DNA of 5,025 nt from Chryseobacterium gleum (GTDB lineage Bacteria > Bacteroidota > Bacteroidia > Flavobacteriales_D > Crocinitomicaceae), in NCBI GenBank assembly GCA_943326825.2, contig CALPUT020000220.1, forward strand, positions 1 to 5,025. Reading direction: 5' to 3'. The position numbers and the translations under genes are program-made. A model generated the notes under the pieces. That model was not told the DNA's origin, did not search any database, and was given only the letters and a program-made list of their open reading frames with translations. Of the stretch, positions 1 to 5,025 are shown one piece after another. The first letter of the stretch is position 1, and each line of letters begins with the position of its first letter.

Positions 1-244
1 ACTGTTTTAATTCAGTTGTATCTGTTTTTAATTTCACTTTTTCTTTTAAAGTATCTACTCCACTTGTTTTCCAGTCTCGAATTAATTCTGGGTAAATAAG
101 CGATGTGTATTCTAGAATTGATCCAGAATTTCTAGCATTTAAATAATTTGAAAGTGATTTGTTTAATTGACGTTCTTGTTCTGAATTTAGAGAACAAGAC
201 AATATAAGACAGCTGAAGATGATGAAATATAGCCATTTAAACAT
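1..244 (-). CDS. Putative lipoprotein of unknown function, N-terminal part only
   Basis: An open frame runs from an ATG at 244 to the window edge, giving 81 codons with no stop, so the C-terminus is missing. The N-terminus is a short lipoprotein signal: MFKW, then a hydrophobic stretch to about residue 16, then the lipobox I-L-S-C with C17 as the predicted lipidated cysteine. Signal peptidase II processing and membrane anchoring are inferred from this. The mature part seen so far (residues 18-81) is polar, rich in Asn, Ser, Lys and Glu, and probably mostly helical at first (EQERQLNKSLSNYLNARN). I do not recognise the family and assign no function. It starts 43 nt beyond the terminator that follows metZ, so it is probably transcribed separately, although I could not identify a clear flavobacterial promoter (TTTG ... 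TAnnTTTG) in the short upstream gap. Confidence 0.75.
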   Translation of the reverse strand, partial: MFKWLYFIIFSCLILSCSLNSEQERQLNKSLSNYLNARNSGSILEYTSLIYPELIRDWKTSGVDTLKEKVKLKTDTTELKQ

Positions 245-287
245 GGGGTAAAAATAATATTTTTCAAATAACTAAACTGTATAAATC

Positions 288-320
288 AAAAAAAATCCTT
301 TTCAATAGAAAAGGATTTTT
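288..320 (-). terminator. Rho-independent terminator of the metX-metZ operon
   Basis: A perfect 12-bp inverted repeat (arms 291-302 and 309-320, 6-nt loop) begins 7 nt past the metZ stop codon. Read on the minus strand, the stem is followed by a run of eight T (295 down to 288), which gives the hairpin plus U-tract of an intrinsic terminator. The stem has only two G:C pairs, and its outer part is A-run against T-run, so the hairpin also looks terminator-like on the plus strand. No plus-strand gene is present here, so the minus-strand role is the relevant one. It marks the 3' end of the methionine/sulfur operon. Confidence 0.88.
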
Positions 321-326
321 ACATTT

Positions 327-1481
327 TTATAGCGCTTGTAAAATATCTTCCCAAATATCTTCAATATGTTCTAATCCGATAGATAGACGTATTAAACCAT
401 CAGAAATTCCAACATCTAAGCGTTGTTCTGGTGTTAATTTTGAATGTGTTGTTGATGCAGGATGAGTAGCAATACTTCTAGTGTCTCCAAGATTAGCTGT
501 TAAAGAGAATAGTTTTAATTTATCTAAGAAATTTCTTCCAGCTTCCAATCCTCCTTTGATTTCAAAAGAAACAATTCCACCACCCAATTTCATTTGTTTT
601 TTAGCAATTTCAAATTGAGGATGACTTTCCAATAACGGATATTTTACCCATTTAGCTTTGTCATTACTTTCCAATCTTTTAGCAATTTCCAAGGCATTTT
701 GAGAATGTTTCTCCATGCGTAAAGGCAATGTTTCAATTGATTTTGAAAGAATCCATGCATTAAAAGGACTCATTGCAGGTCCAGTGTGACGAGCAAAAGC
801 TTCTACTTGTTTGATGATTTCGTTTGATCCAACGATTACTCCTCCTAAAGTTCTTCCTTGTCCATCAATGTATTTCGTTGCAGAATGAATAGAAACATCT
901 GCTCCAAAAGTTAGCGGTTGTTGTAAGATTGGTGTTGCAAAACAGTTGTCGACCACAAACAAGACATTTTTCTTTTTACAGATTGCTGCCAATCGCTCTA
1001 AGTCAATTATATCTAAACCTGGATTTGAAGGTGTTTCAATGTAAACAAATTTTGTGTTTTCTTGAATCGCATTTTCAAAGCCATCGTAATCATCGAAATC
1101 GACATACGTAGATGAAATATTCCATTTTGGAAAAATATCAACTAATAATCGATGTGTTGAACCGAAAACAGAACGACAAGAAACTATGTGATCTCCTGCA
1201 CTTAATAAAGAACCAAATAGAGTAAATACAGCAGCCATTCCAGATGCAGTTGCCCAACCAGCTTCTGCTTTTTCAAATGCACAAATCTTATCAATGAACT
1301 CTTGAACGTTTGGATTTGAATATCTTGAGTAAATATTTCCTTCTTTTTCATCAGCAAATAATGCACGCATTTCTTCAGCGTCATCAAAGGAATAACTACT
1401 TGTCATGTATAATGGAACTGAATGTTCTTTGTATTGTGAACGCTCAGTTTGTAATCGAATAGCTAATGTTTCGTCTCTCAT
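327..1481 (-). CDS. metZ: O-acylhomoserine sulfhydrylase (MetZ-type, PLP-dependent)
   Basis: This is a cytosolic Cys/Met-metabolism PLP enzyme of 384 residues, a normal full length. It is predicted to replace the acyl group of O-succinyl- or O-acetylhomoserine with sulfide, giving homocysteine. Visible family landmarks are YSRYSNPN (51-58), the SGMAA segment (80-84) that helps hold the cofactor phosphate, D178 in VVDN facing the pyridine nitrogen, and the Schiff-base lysine K203 in SATKYIDG. The segment NLGDTRSIATHPASTTH (330-346) and RHTGPAMSPFNAW (231-243) resemble MetZ/MetY sulfhydrylases rather than cystathionine gamma-synthase, which typically has SLGG.ES at the first site. Which acyl ester is used is not readable here and depends on MetX. 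The ATG at 1481 is chosen because it lies 2 nt after the osmC stop and gives the expected MetZ N-terminus. There is no clear Shine-Dalgarno site. It is the last gene of the operon, just before the terminator. A cystathionine synthase role is the main alternative. Confidence 0.9.
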   Translation of the reverse strand: MRDETLAIRLQTERSQYKEHSVPLYMTSSYSFDDAEEMRALFADEKEGNIYSRYSNPNVQEFIDKICAFEKAEAGWATASGMAAVFTLFGSLLSAGDHIVSCRSVFGSTHRLLVDIFPKWNISSTYVDFDDYDGFENAIQENTKFVYIETPSNPGLDIIDLERLAAICKKKNVLFVVDNCFATPILQQPLTFGADVSIHSATKYIDGQGRTLGGVIVGSNEIIKQVEAFARHTGPAMSPFNAWILSKSIETLPLRMEKHSQNALEIAKRLESNDKAKWVKYPLLESHPQFEIAKKQMKLGGGIVSFEIKGGLEAGRNFLDKLKLFSLTANLGDTRSIATHPASTTHSKLTPEQRLDVGISDGLIRLSIGLEHIEDIWEDILQAL

Positions 1482-1483
1482 AA

Positions 1484-1894
1484 TTAAATGAATTTTACTT
1501 CGTGTATAACGTTAATATTTTCTTTCAAAGAGGCTGATACAGAACAATATTTTTCTAAAGTCAATTCGATGGCACGATCTAATTTTTCAGCATTCACTTC
1601 TGGATTCACGAAAAAAGTTAATTTAATTTCTTCGAAAATAGCAGGTACGCCTTCCGCTCTTTTGGTATCTATTTTAATCGAAAAATGAGTCGGTTCTATT
1701 TTTTGTTTTTTGAGAATCAAAAGAATATCGATGGATGCACAACCAGCTAAAGAACCAGCTAACAATTCCATTGGACGTAAACCTTTGTTTTTTCCTCCAA
1801 TAGCAGGATTCGCATCAATTCCACAAACTACACCATCTTCGTTTTTTAATTCAAATACAAATGGCTCTTCAATTCTATTTAATTCTAAACTCAT
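1484..1894 (-). CDS. OsmC/Ohr-family thiol-redox protein
   Basis: This 136-residue protein has the length and layout of a single OsmC domain: an N-terminal beta region (about 1-38), the central GLRPMELLAGSLAGCASID segment (38-56) leading into the long helix, a beta hairpin (about 70-97), and a C-terminal helix with KYCSVSASL (115-123). C52 and C117 correspond to the two cysteines that form the peroxidatic/resolving pair in OsmC and Ohr. C24 is extra. Characterised relatives reduce organic hydroperoxides with thiol partners, but many members of this YhfA-like branch have no known substrate, so the reaction is unassigned. It starts 16 nt after the second YeeE/YedE gene and ends 2 nt before metZ, which makes co-transcription very likely. 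Its place among sulfur genes suggests a role with reactive sulfur, persulfides or peroxide in homocysteine synthesis, but that is inference. Confidence 0.88.
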   Translation of the reverse strand: MSLELNRIEEPFVFELKNEDGVVCGIDANPAIGGKNKGLRPMELLAGSLAGCASIDILLILKKQKIEPTHFSIKIDTKRAEGVPAIFEEIKLTFFVNPEVNAEKLDRAIELTLEKYCSVSASLKENINVIHEVKFI

Positions 1895-1910
1895 TTATTC
1901 TAATGTTAGA

Positions 1911-2327
1911 TTATAAATTCTTTTTTCTACTATCAAAAATACCAAATAAATAAACTCCAACCATTGCTCCTAAAAATAAGGCAATTCCAATTTTGTAATG
2001 AAGTCCTATTAAGATATATAGTGGGGCAGAACAAGCTCCAGTTAATCCCCAACCAATTCCAAAAAGTAAACCACCAATAATATTTGCTTTCAAATCTAAT
2101 TTTTTCGGAGTCACTTCAATTGGATTTCCATTAATCGATTTCACTTTGAATTTTTTGATGATAATCAAACTAATTGCAGCAGTTGCAATCGCTGAAAATA
2201 ATACGCCATACATATGAAATGATTCAAAACGAAACATTTGTTGAATGCGAAACCATGAAAACGCTTGAGTTGCTAATAATACTGTTCCAAATGCGAAACC
2301 AAGTATCAATGTTAAAATAAATTTCAT
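1911..2327 (-). CDS. YeeE/YedE-type membrane protein, C-terminal-half-like (DUF6691-like)
   Basis: This 138-residue integral membrane protein has about four hydrophobic segments (roughly 2-20, 38-58, 83-106 and 111-131). A charged lysine-rich loop follows the second segment (about 59-81), and the tail SRKKNL is basic. The diagnostic element is GIGWGLTGACSAP (90-102), the counterpart of the G.G..GaCPG cysteine motif of YeeE/YedE transporters, with C99 as the only cysteine. Single-chain members of that family import thiosulfate. Here the fold appears divided over two genes, and this one matches the second half. It starts 2 nt after the stop of its partner gene through a TAATTATG junction, consistent with translational coupling and with a heteromeric membrane complex. 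The exact substrate (thiosulfate, another sulfur species, or something else) cannot be read from the sequence. CSAP instead of the more usual CPG is a small departure from the motif. Confidence 0.83.
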   Translation of the reverse strand: MKFILTLILGFAFGTVLLATQAFSWFRIQQMFRFESFHMYGVLFSAIATAAISLIIIKKFKVKSINGNPIEVTPKKLDLKANIIGGLLFGIGWGLTGACSAPLYILIGLHYKIGIALFLGAMVGVYLFGIFDSRKKNL

Positions 2328-2329
2328 AA

Positions 2330-2821
2330 TTAAAACAGAAAAGGAATAACAATATAACTAACAAATAATCCACCGATGAAAAAGCATACAGTTGAAACTA
2401 TTGAACTTACGGAAAATTGAGAAACCCCCATGATACAATGTCCAGCAGTACATCCATTGGCATATCTTGAACCGAATCCAACAAAAATACCACCTAAGAA
2501 AAAGTAAAGAATATTACTACTTGAATATATTTTTTCAAAAATTAAACCATAGGAAGTGTTTGCTTCTAAAGAAGTAATTGCTTCCACATCGATTAATTGA
2601 GGGATAATTAAACCTGCTAAAATCAGCCCAATAGCAAATTGAAATTGCCAAACATCGCTTTCGCTTTTGTAGTTGAAATAATTGACTTTCTTGAACAATT
2701 TAGAACCCAAGTATCTATAACTTGATGAAATTCCAAATTGTTTTTCTTTTAAAATTAAAAGTAATGGTACAATTAAACCGATCAAAGGACCAGCGATATA
2801 CCAAGCTAAAGGACTTTCCAT
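2330..2821 (-). CDS. YeeE/YedE-type membrane protein, N-terminal-half-like
   Basis: This 163-residue integral membrane protein has about four hydrophobic segments (roughly 5-24, 60-78, 103-120 and 140-162), with a polar loop at 25-59 and a small extramembrane stretch at about 79-102. The family signature is GFGSRYANGCTAGHCIMG (115-132), close to the GfG.RyA.GCTSGH motif of YeeE/YedE proteins. C124 is the conserved cysteine expected to contact the sulfur substrate, and C129 and C146 are additional. The following S.SS.. segment leading into the last helix also fits the family. Its role is inferred as half of a sulfur-compound (thiosulfate-like) permease, with the gene directly downstream supplying the other half. 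The ATG at 2821 is supported by the A-rich leader immediately before it, typical of Bacteroidota starts. It lies 67 nt after hom, the largest gap in the operon, so a separate internal promoter is possible although none was recognised. Confidence 0.86.
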   Translation of the reverse strand: MESPLAWYIAGPLIGLIVPLLLILKEKQFGISSSYRYLGSKLFKKVNYFNYKSESDVWQFQFAIGLILAGLIIPQLIDVEAITSLEANTSYGLIFEKIYSSSNILYFFLGGIFVGFGSRYANGCTAGHCIMGVSQFSVSSIVSTVCFFIGGLFVSYIVIPFLF

Positions 2822-2836
2822 TTTTTTTATTTTTTT

Positions 2837-2870
2837 ATCGAGTTATAATCATTTTGTTATATACCTCGAT
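2837..2870. repeat. Imperfect inverted repeat in the hom-yeeE gap
   Basis: The arms ATCGAG (2837-2842) and CTCGAT (2865-2870) pair perfectly. After one T/C mismatch the stem can be extended by TATA (2844-2847 with 2860-2863), leaving a 12-nt loop. On the minus strand, in the direction of transcription, the stem is followed by an A-rich tract rather than a U-tract, so it is not an intrinsic terminator for hom. On the plus strand it is followed by TTTTATTT, but no plus-strand gene is present. It could be an operator, an mRNA processing or stability element placed before the membrane-protein genes, or chance in AT-rich DNA. Confidence 0.4.
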
Positions 2871-2888
2871 TTTTATTTGACATTAAAT

Positions 2889-4136
2889 TTAAGCTATTTC
2901 ATTAATTAAAACTTCATTTTCAGCTTTGAATTTTAAAAACTCCTCCTCGTCCTTAAATGATTCTGGAAGTACAGCGAAAAATAATTTTTCAATATTGTTA
3001 AAATCATATTTACTTAAGTCGCTGAATTTTACCCAACCAGTTTGATAATTGTAACCAGCACTTTGGAATTTTTCATCTAAGAAATAAAATTGAATTTCAT
3101 TTAATGCTTGAATATCTTTTGATGCTAAATAGATTTTCAAATAGAAATCTTCTGCATAAACAGGTTTTGTTTCTGTATTTGCTTTCTTATATTCATATTG
3201 ATAATCATATTGTAAAGCTGAAACATCAGACAATACAGCACTTGCAGTTGGGAAACTTCCAGCTCCTTTTCCTAAGAATAATTGTCTATCAGAGAAAGAT
3301 GCTTCAACGATTACAGCGTTGAATTCATTGTCAACTTGATAAGCAACGTGGTCTTTTTTGATGAAGTGAGGAGCAACGAAACCAACGATTTTATTTCCAA
3401 TTTTTTCTGCTCTAGCGAATAATTTAATTCTATAATCTTTCTCAGAAGCATATTTTACATCTTGAGGTTTGATTTGACGAATACCATAATTAAATACATT
3501 CTCAGGTTGAACAGTTAATCCAAATGCATGTTTTATTAATAAAACCAATTTGAATTTCGAATCAAAACCATCCACATCTAATGTTGGATCAGCTTCAGCG
3601 AAACCTAATTCTTGCGCTTTTTGTAATGCATCAGCATAAGAAACACCATAATTCGCTTGTGTTAATATGTAATTTGTTGTTCCGTTTACAATACCTTGTA
3701 CAGATGATAATGAATCATTGTTGTAATACTCTTCCAAGTTACGGATGATTGGAATTGAACCAGCAACAGAAGCTTCATATAAGAACGAAACATTGTTTTC
3801 TTTAGCAAGATTTAATAATTCATCCAAATGCTCAGCAATTAATTTTTTATTAGCTGAAACGACATGTTTTCCTTTTGATAATGCTTCTCTAACAATCGCT
3901 AATGCTTCATTACTGTCATTGATTAGCTCAACTACTAAATTGATTTCCTCATCGTTTAAAATTTCTGAAGCTTCATAGCCAAAATGTTCCGCACCGATGA
4001 TACGTTTCTTCGTTCTGTCTTTTACAATGATGCGTTTAATCTTAGCATCTAATAAATTTGATTGATTTAAAACTTCGTACAATCCTGTACCAACACATCC
4101 AAATCCAAATAATCCTATCGTTAATTGTTTTCTCAT
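2889..4136 (-). CDS. hom: Homoserine dehydrogenase, monofunctional
   Basis: This cytosolic enzyme of 415 residues reduces aspartate-semialdehyde to homoserine with NAD(P)H, at the branch towards threonine and methionine. The N-terminal Rossmann domain has the fingerprint GFGCVGTG (11-18). SANKKLI (94-100) supplies the conserved active-site lysine (K97 or K98). FLYEASVAGSIPI (118-130) and GIVNGTTNYIL (148-158) are hallmark homoserine dehydrogenase segments. In the catalytic domain E181, D192 and K196 in AEADPTLDVDGFDSKFK have the same spacing as the yeast catalytic set E208/D219/K223. Residues about 325-415 follow the catalytic domain where an ACT domain often lies, but the sequence is diverged and I cannot say whether it binds an effector. 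No aspartokinase domain is fused. It begins 49 nt after metX. The leader ends in AAAAAGATT before the ATG, which is at most a weak ribosome site. Its place beside metX points to supply of homoserine for methionine. Confidence 0.94.
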   Translation of the reverse strand: MRKQLTIGLFGFGCVGTGLYEVLNQSNLLDAKIKRIIVKDRTKKRIIGAEHFGYEASEILNDEEINLVVELINDSNEALAIVREALSKGKHVVSANKKLIAEHLDELLNLAKENNVSFLYEASVAGSIPIIRNLEEYYNNDSLSSVQGIVNGTTNYILTQANYGVSYADALQKAQELGFAEADPTLDVDGFDSKFKLVLLIKHAFGLTVQPENVFNYGIRQIKPQDVKYASEKDYRIKLFARAEKIGNKIVGFVAPHFIKKDHVAYQVDNEFNAVIVEASFSDRQLFLGKGAGSFPTASAVLSDVSALQYDYQYEYKKANTETKPVYAEDFYLKIYLASKDIQALNEIQFYFLDEKFQSAGYNYQTGWVKFSDLSKYDFNNIEKLFFAVLPESFKDEEEFLKFKAENEVLINEIA

Positions 4137-4149
4137 AATCTTTTTAATA

Positions 4150-4191
4150 ATTCAAAATTTAAAATTCAAAATCCAACATTCAAAATCAACG
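4150..4191. repeat. Three tandem 14-bp imperfect direct repeats
   Basis: Three units start at 4150, 4164 and 4178, each beginning with the identical 9-mer ATTCAAAAT and followed by a variable 5-mer (TTAAA, CCAAC, CAACG). The period is exactly 14 bp. The array fills most of the metX-hom gap, and its last unit runs over the metX stop codon (4186-4188). Read on the transcribed strand the core is ATTTTGAAT. It could be a small simple-repeat expansion, a protein-binding array or a dispersed intergenic repeat. Function is unknown. Confidence 0.6.
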
Positions 4192-5025
4192 TTTAAATGT
4201 TGTCGGAGAAAATCTCCTAAAGTCATTCACTAAAAAATCATCAATGATTTCTTTTAATTTCGGTCCTTCCACCAAAAAGCCATCATGTCCGAATGCCGAT
4301 GAAATGGCAATGTATTTGGCACCTTTAATATGTTCTTTTAAATACATCTGCTCTGATATTGGAAATAAATTGTCGCTATCAATTCCAATTACCAATGTCT
4401 TTGCAGTTATTTTAGCCAAAGCACCTTCAATTGATTCTCGATTTCTGCCAACATTGTGTGAATCCATTGCTTTACTTAATGTTACGTATGAGTATGCATT
4501 GAAACGATTCGCTAATTTTTGTCCCTGATAACGTTGGTAGGAACTTGCTTTGAAATCATCAATTTTATTTAAATCATCATCAGTTTGAGTAATTTCATAA
4601 CCTTTATAAGAACGGTAGCTGATCATTGCAATTGCTCTAGCGACTTTTAATCCATCTTTTGCATCATCGATTGAACCTTTTCCGTAAGTTGGATCGTTAT
4701 AAATTGCTTGTCGTTGCGTTTCATTATATGCAATACCATAAGCTGAGTGACGTGCATTTGTTGCTACCAAAATCAATTGCTTAAAAATAGAAGGTTGTTC
4801 GATTGCCCATTCAACTGCTTGTTGTCCTCCTAATGATGCTCCAACAAGAATATCGATTTGTTCAATTTCAAGTTCCGTTCTTAAGATTTCATGAGCACGA
4901 GCCATGTCACGAGGAGTTACAGTTGGGAAATTATTCAAATAGATATTTCCATTTTCATCTTTATGATCTGAACTTGTTGAACCATAAGAAGATCCAATAA
5001 CATTCGCACAGATAATGAAGTAATC
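4186..5025 (-). CDS. metX: Homoserine O-acyltransferase (MetX), N-terminus outside the window
   Basis: The frame is open to the window edge, so 279 C-terminal residues are visible and roughly the first 40-70 are missing. An in-frame TTG at 4938 is not the start: the 29 codons before it encode conserved MetX sequence (YFIICANVIGSSYGST). The enzyme is a cytosolic alpha/beta-hydrolase-fold protein that acylates homoserine, the committed step to methionine. Counting from the first visible codon, the nucleophile is S64 in GASLGGQQAVEW, the catalytic Asp is in GIDSDNLFP (about D218), and the His is H247 in GHDGFL, so the triad is intact. NARHSAYGIA, YQRYQGQKLANRF and AMDSHNVGR are typical of Bacteroidota MetX. 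Departures from the commonest MetX form are GASLGG for GGSMGG and GSSYGSTSS where GSCYGSTGP is common. Acetyl- versus succinyl-CoA preference cannot be decided from the visible part. It is the first gene seen of the operon. Any promoter or SAM-responsive leader would lie outside the window. Confidence 0.93.
   Translation of the reverse strand, partial: DYFIICANVIGSSYGSTSSDHKDENGNIYLNNFPTVTPRDMARAHEILRTELEIEQIDILVGASLGGQQAVEWAIEQPSIFKQLILVATNARHSAYGIAYNETQRQAIYNDPTYGKGSIDDAKDGLKVARAIAMISYRSYKGYEITQTDDDLNKIDDFKASSYQRYQGQKLANRFNAYSYVTLSKAMDSHNVGRNRESIEGALAKITAKTLVIGIDSDNLFPISEQMYLKEHIKGAKYIAISSAFGHDGFLVEGPKLKEIIDDFLVNDFRRFSPTTFKR

Noticed and set aside
250..264. Pure A/T palindrome upstream of the lipoprotein gene
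   Set aside because: It has only A:T pairs and a 1-3 nt centre in an AT-rich gap, so it is not distinguishable from background.
929..1111. 60-codon plus-strand open frame inside metZ
   Set aside because: It lies entirely antisense to strongly conserved metZ sequence including the catalytic-lysine neighbourhood, and its translation shows no domain-like pattern. It is a shadow frame.
1202..1387. 61-codon minus-strand frame inside metZ in another phase
   Set aside because: It overlaps the conserved N-terminal part of metZ, and its translation is a low-complexity frame-shifted reading of the same codons.
1488..1916. Two plus-strand frames (1488-1688 and 1710-1916) antisense to osmC
   Set aside because: osmC on the minus strand has clear family motifs across the whole stretch. 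The plus-strand products have no recognisable features or start signals.
2822..2888. SAM riboswitch or intrinsic terminator between hom and the YeeE genes
   Set aside because: The gap is only 67 nt, too short for a SAM riboswitch with an expression platform. The only stem is followed by an A-rich, not U-rich, tract in the transcribed direction.
3104..3978. Plus-strand frames antisense to hom (3104-3322 and 3745-3978)
   Set aside because: They cover the C-terminal and Rossmann-fold regions of hom, which is conserved on the other strand. They are shadow frames.
4936..4938. TTG as the start of metX
   Set aside because: The frame continues upstream with recognisable MetX sequence (ICANVIGSSYGST) to the window edge, so the true start is outside.
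4244..5000. Plus-strand frames antisense to metX (4244-4528 and 4803-5000)
   Set aside because: They sit opposite the MetX catalytic motifs, and their products are not protein-like.

Overview
The window looks like ordinary chromosomal DNA of a Bacteroidota bacterium, most likely of the Flavobacteriia. The evidence is AT-rich sequence with A/T-ending codons, start codons preceded by A-rich leaders rather than clear Shine-Dalgarno sites, and a MetX and a homoserine dehydrogenase of the type I associate with flavobacteria. No 16S, tRNA, mobile element or phage gene is present, so the genus cannot be named.

Every supported gene is on the minus strand, so transcription runs from high to low coordinates. 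In that order they are: metX (homoserine O-acyltransferase, start outside the window), 4186-5025; hom (homoserine dehydrogenase), 2889-4136; two small YeeE/YedE-type membrane proteins, 2330-2821 and 1911-2327; an OsmC-family protein, 1484-1894; metZ (O-acylhomoserine sulfhydrylase), 327-1481; a strong intrinsic terminator, 288-320; and the first 81 codons of an unidentified lipoprotein, 1-244. The lipoprotein is probably a separate unit.

The gaps from metX to metZ are 49, 67, 2, 16 and 2 nt, and no terminator in the transcribed direction was seen between them, so one operon is likely. Its logic is readable. Hom makes homoserine, MetX acylates it, and MetZ replaces the acyl group with sulfide to give homocysteine, the methionine precursor. 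The YeeE/YedE pair belongs to a family whose characterised members import thiosulfate or related sulfur compounds. The OsmC protein has the two-cysteine layout of thiol-dependent (hydro)peroxidases. A sulfur-import pair and a thiol-redox protein therefore sit inside a methionine operon, directly before the enzyme that consumes reduced sulfur. This is the most interesting aspect of the window, but the link is inferred from gene order and has not been demonstrated.

Non-coding sequence is scarce. The metX-hom gap carries three 14-bp direct repeats. The hom-yeeE gap carries an imperfect inverted repeat. The 245-326 gap holds the terminator. No gene-free stretch reaches 300 bases. I found no convincing plus-strand gene, CRISPR array, RNA gene or insertion sequence.
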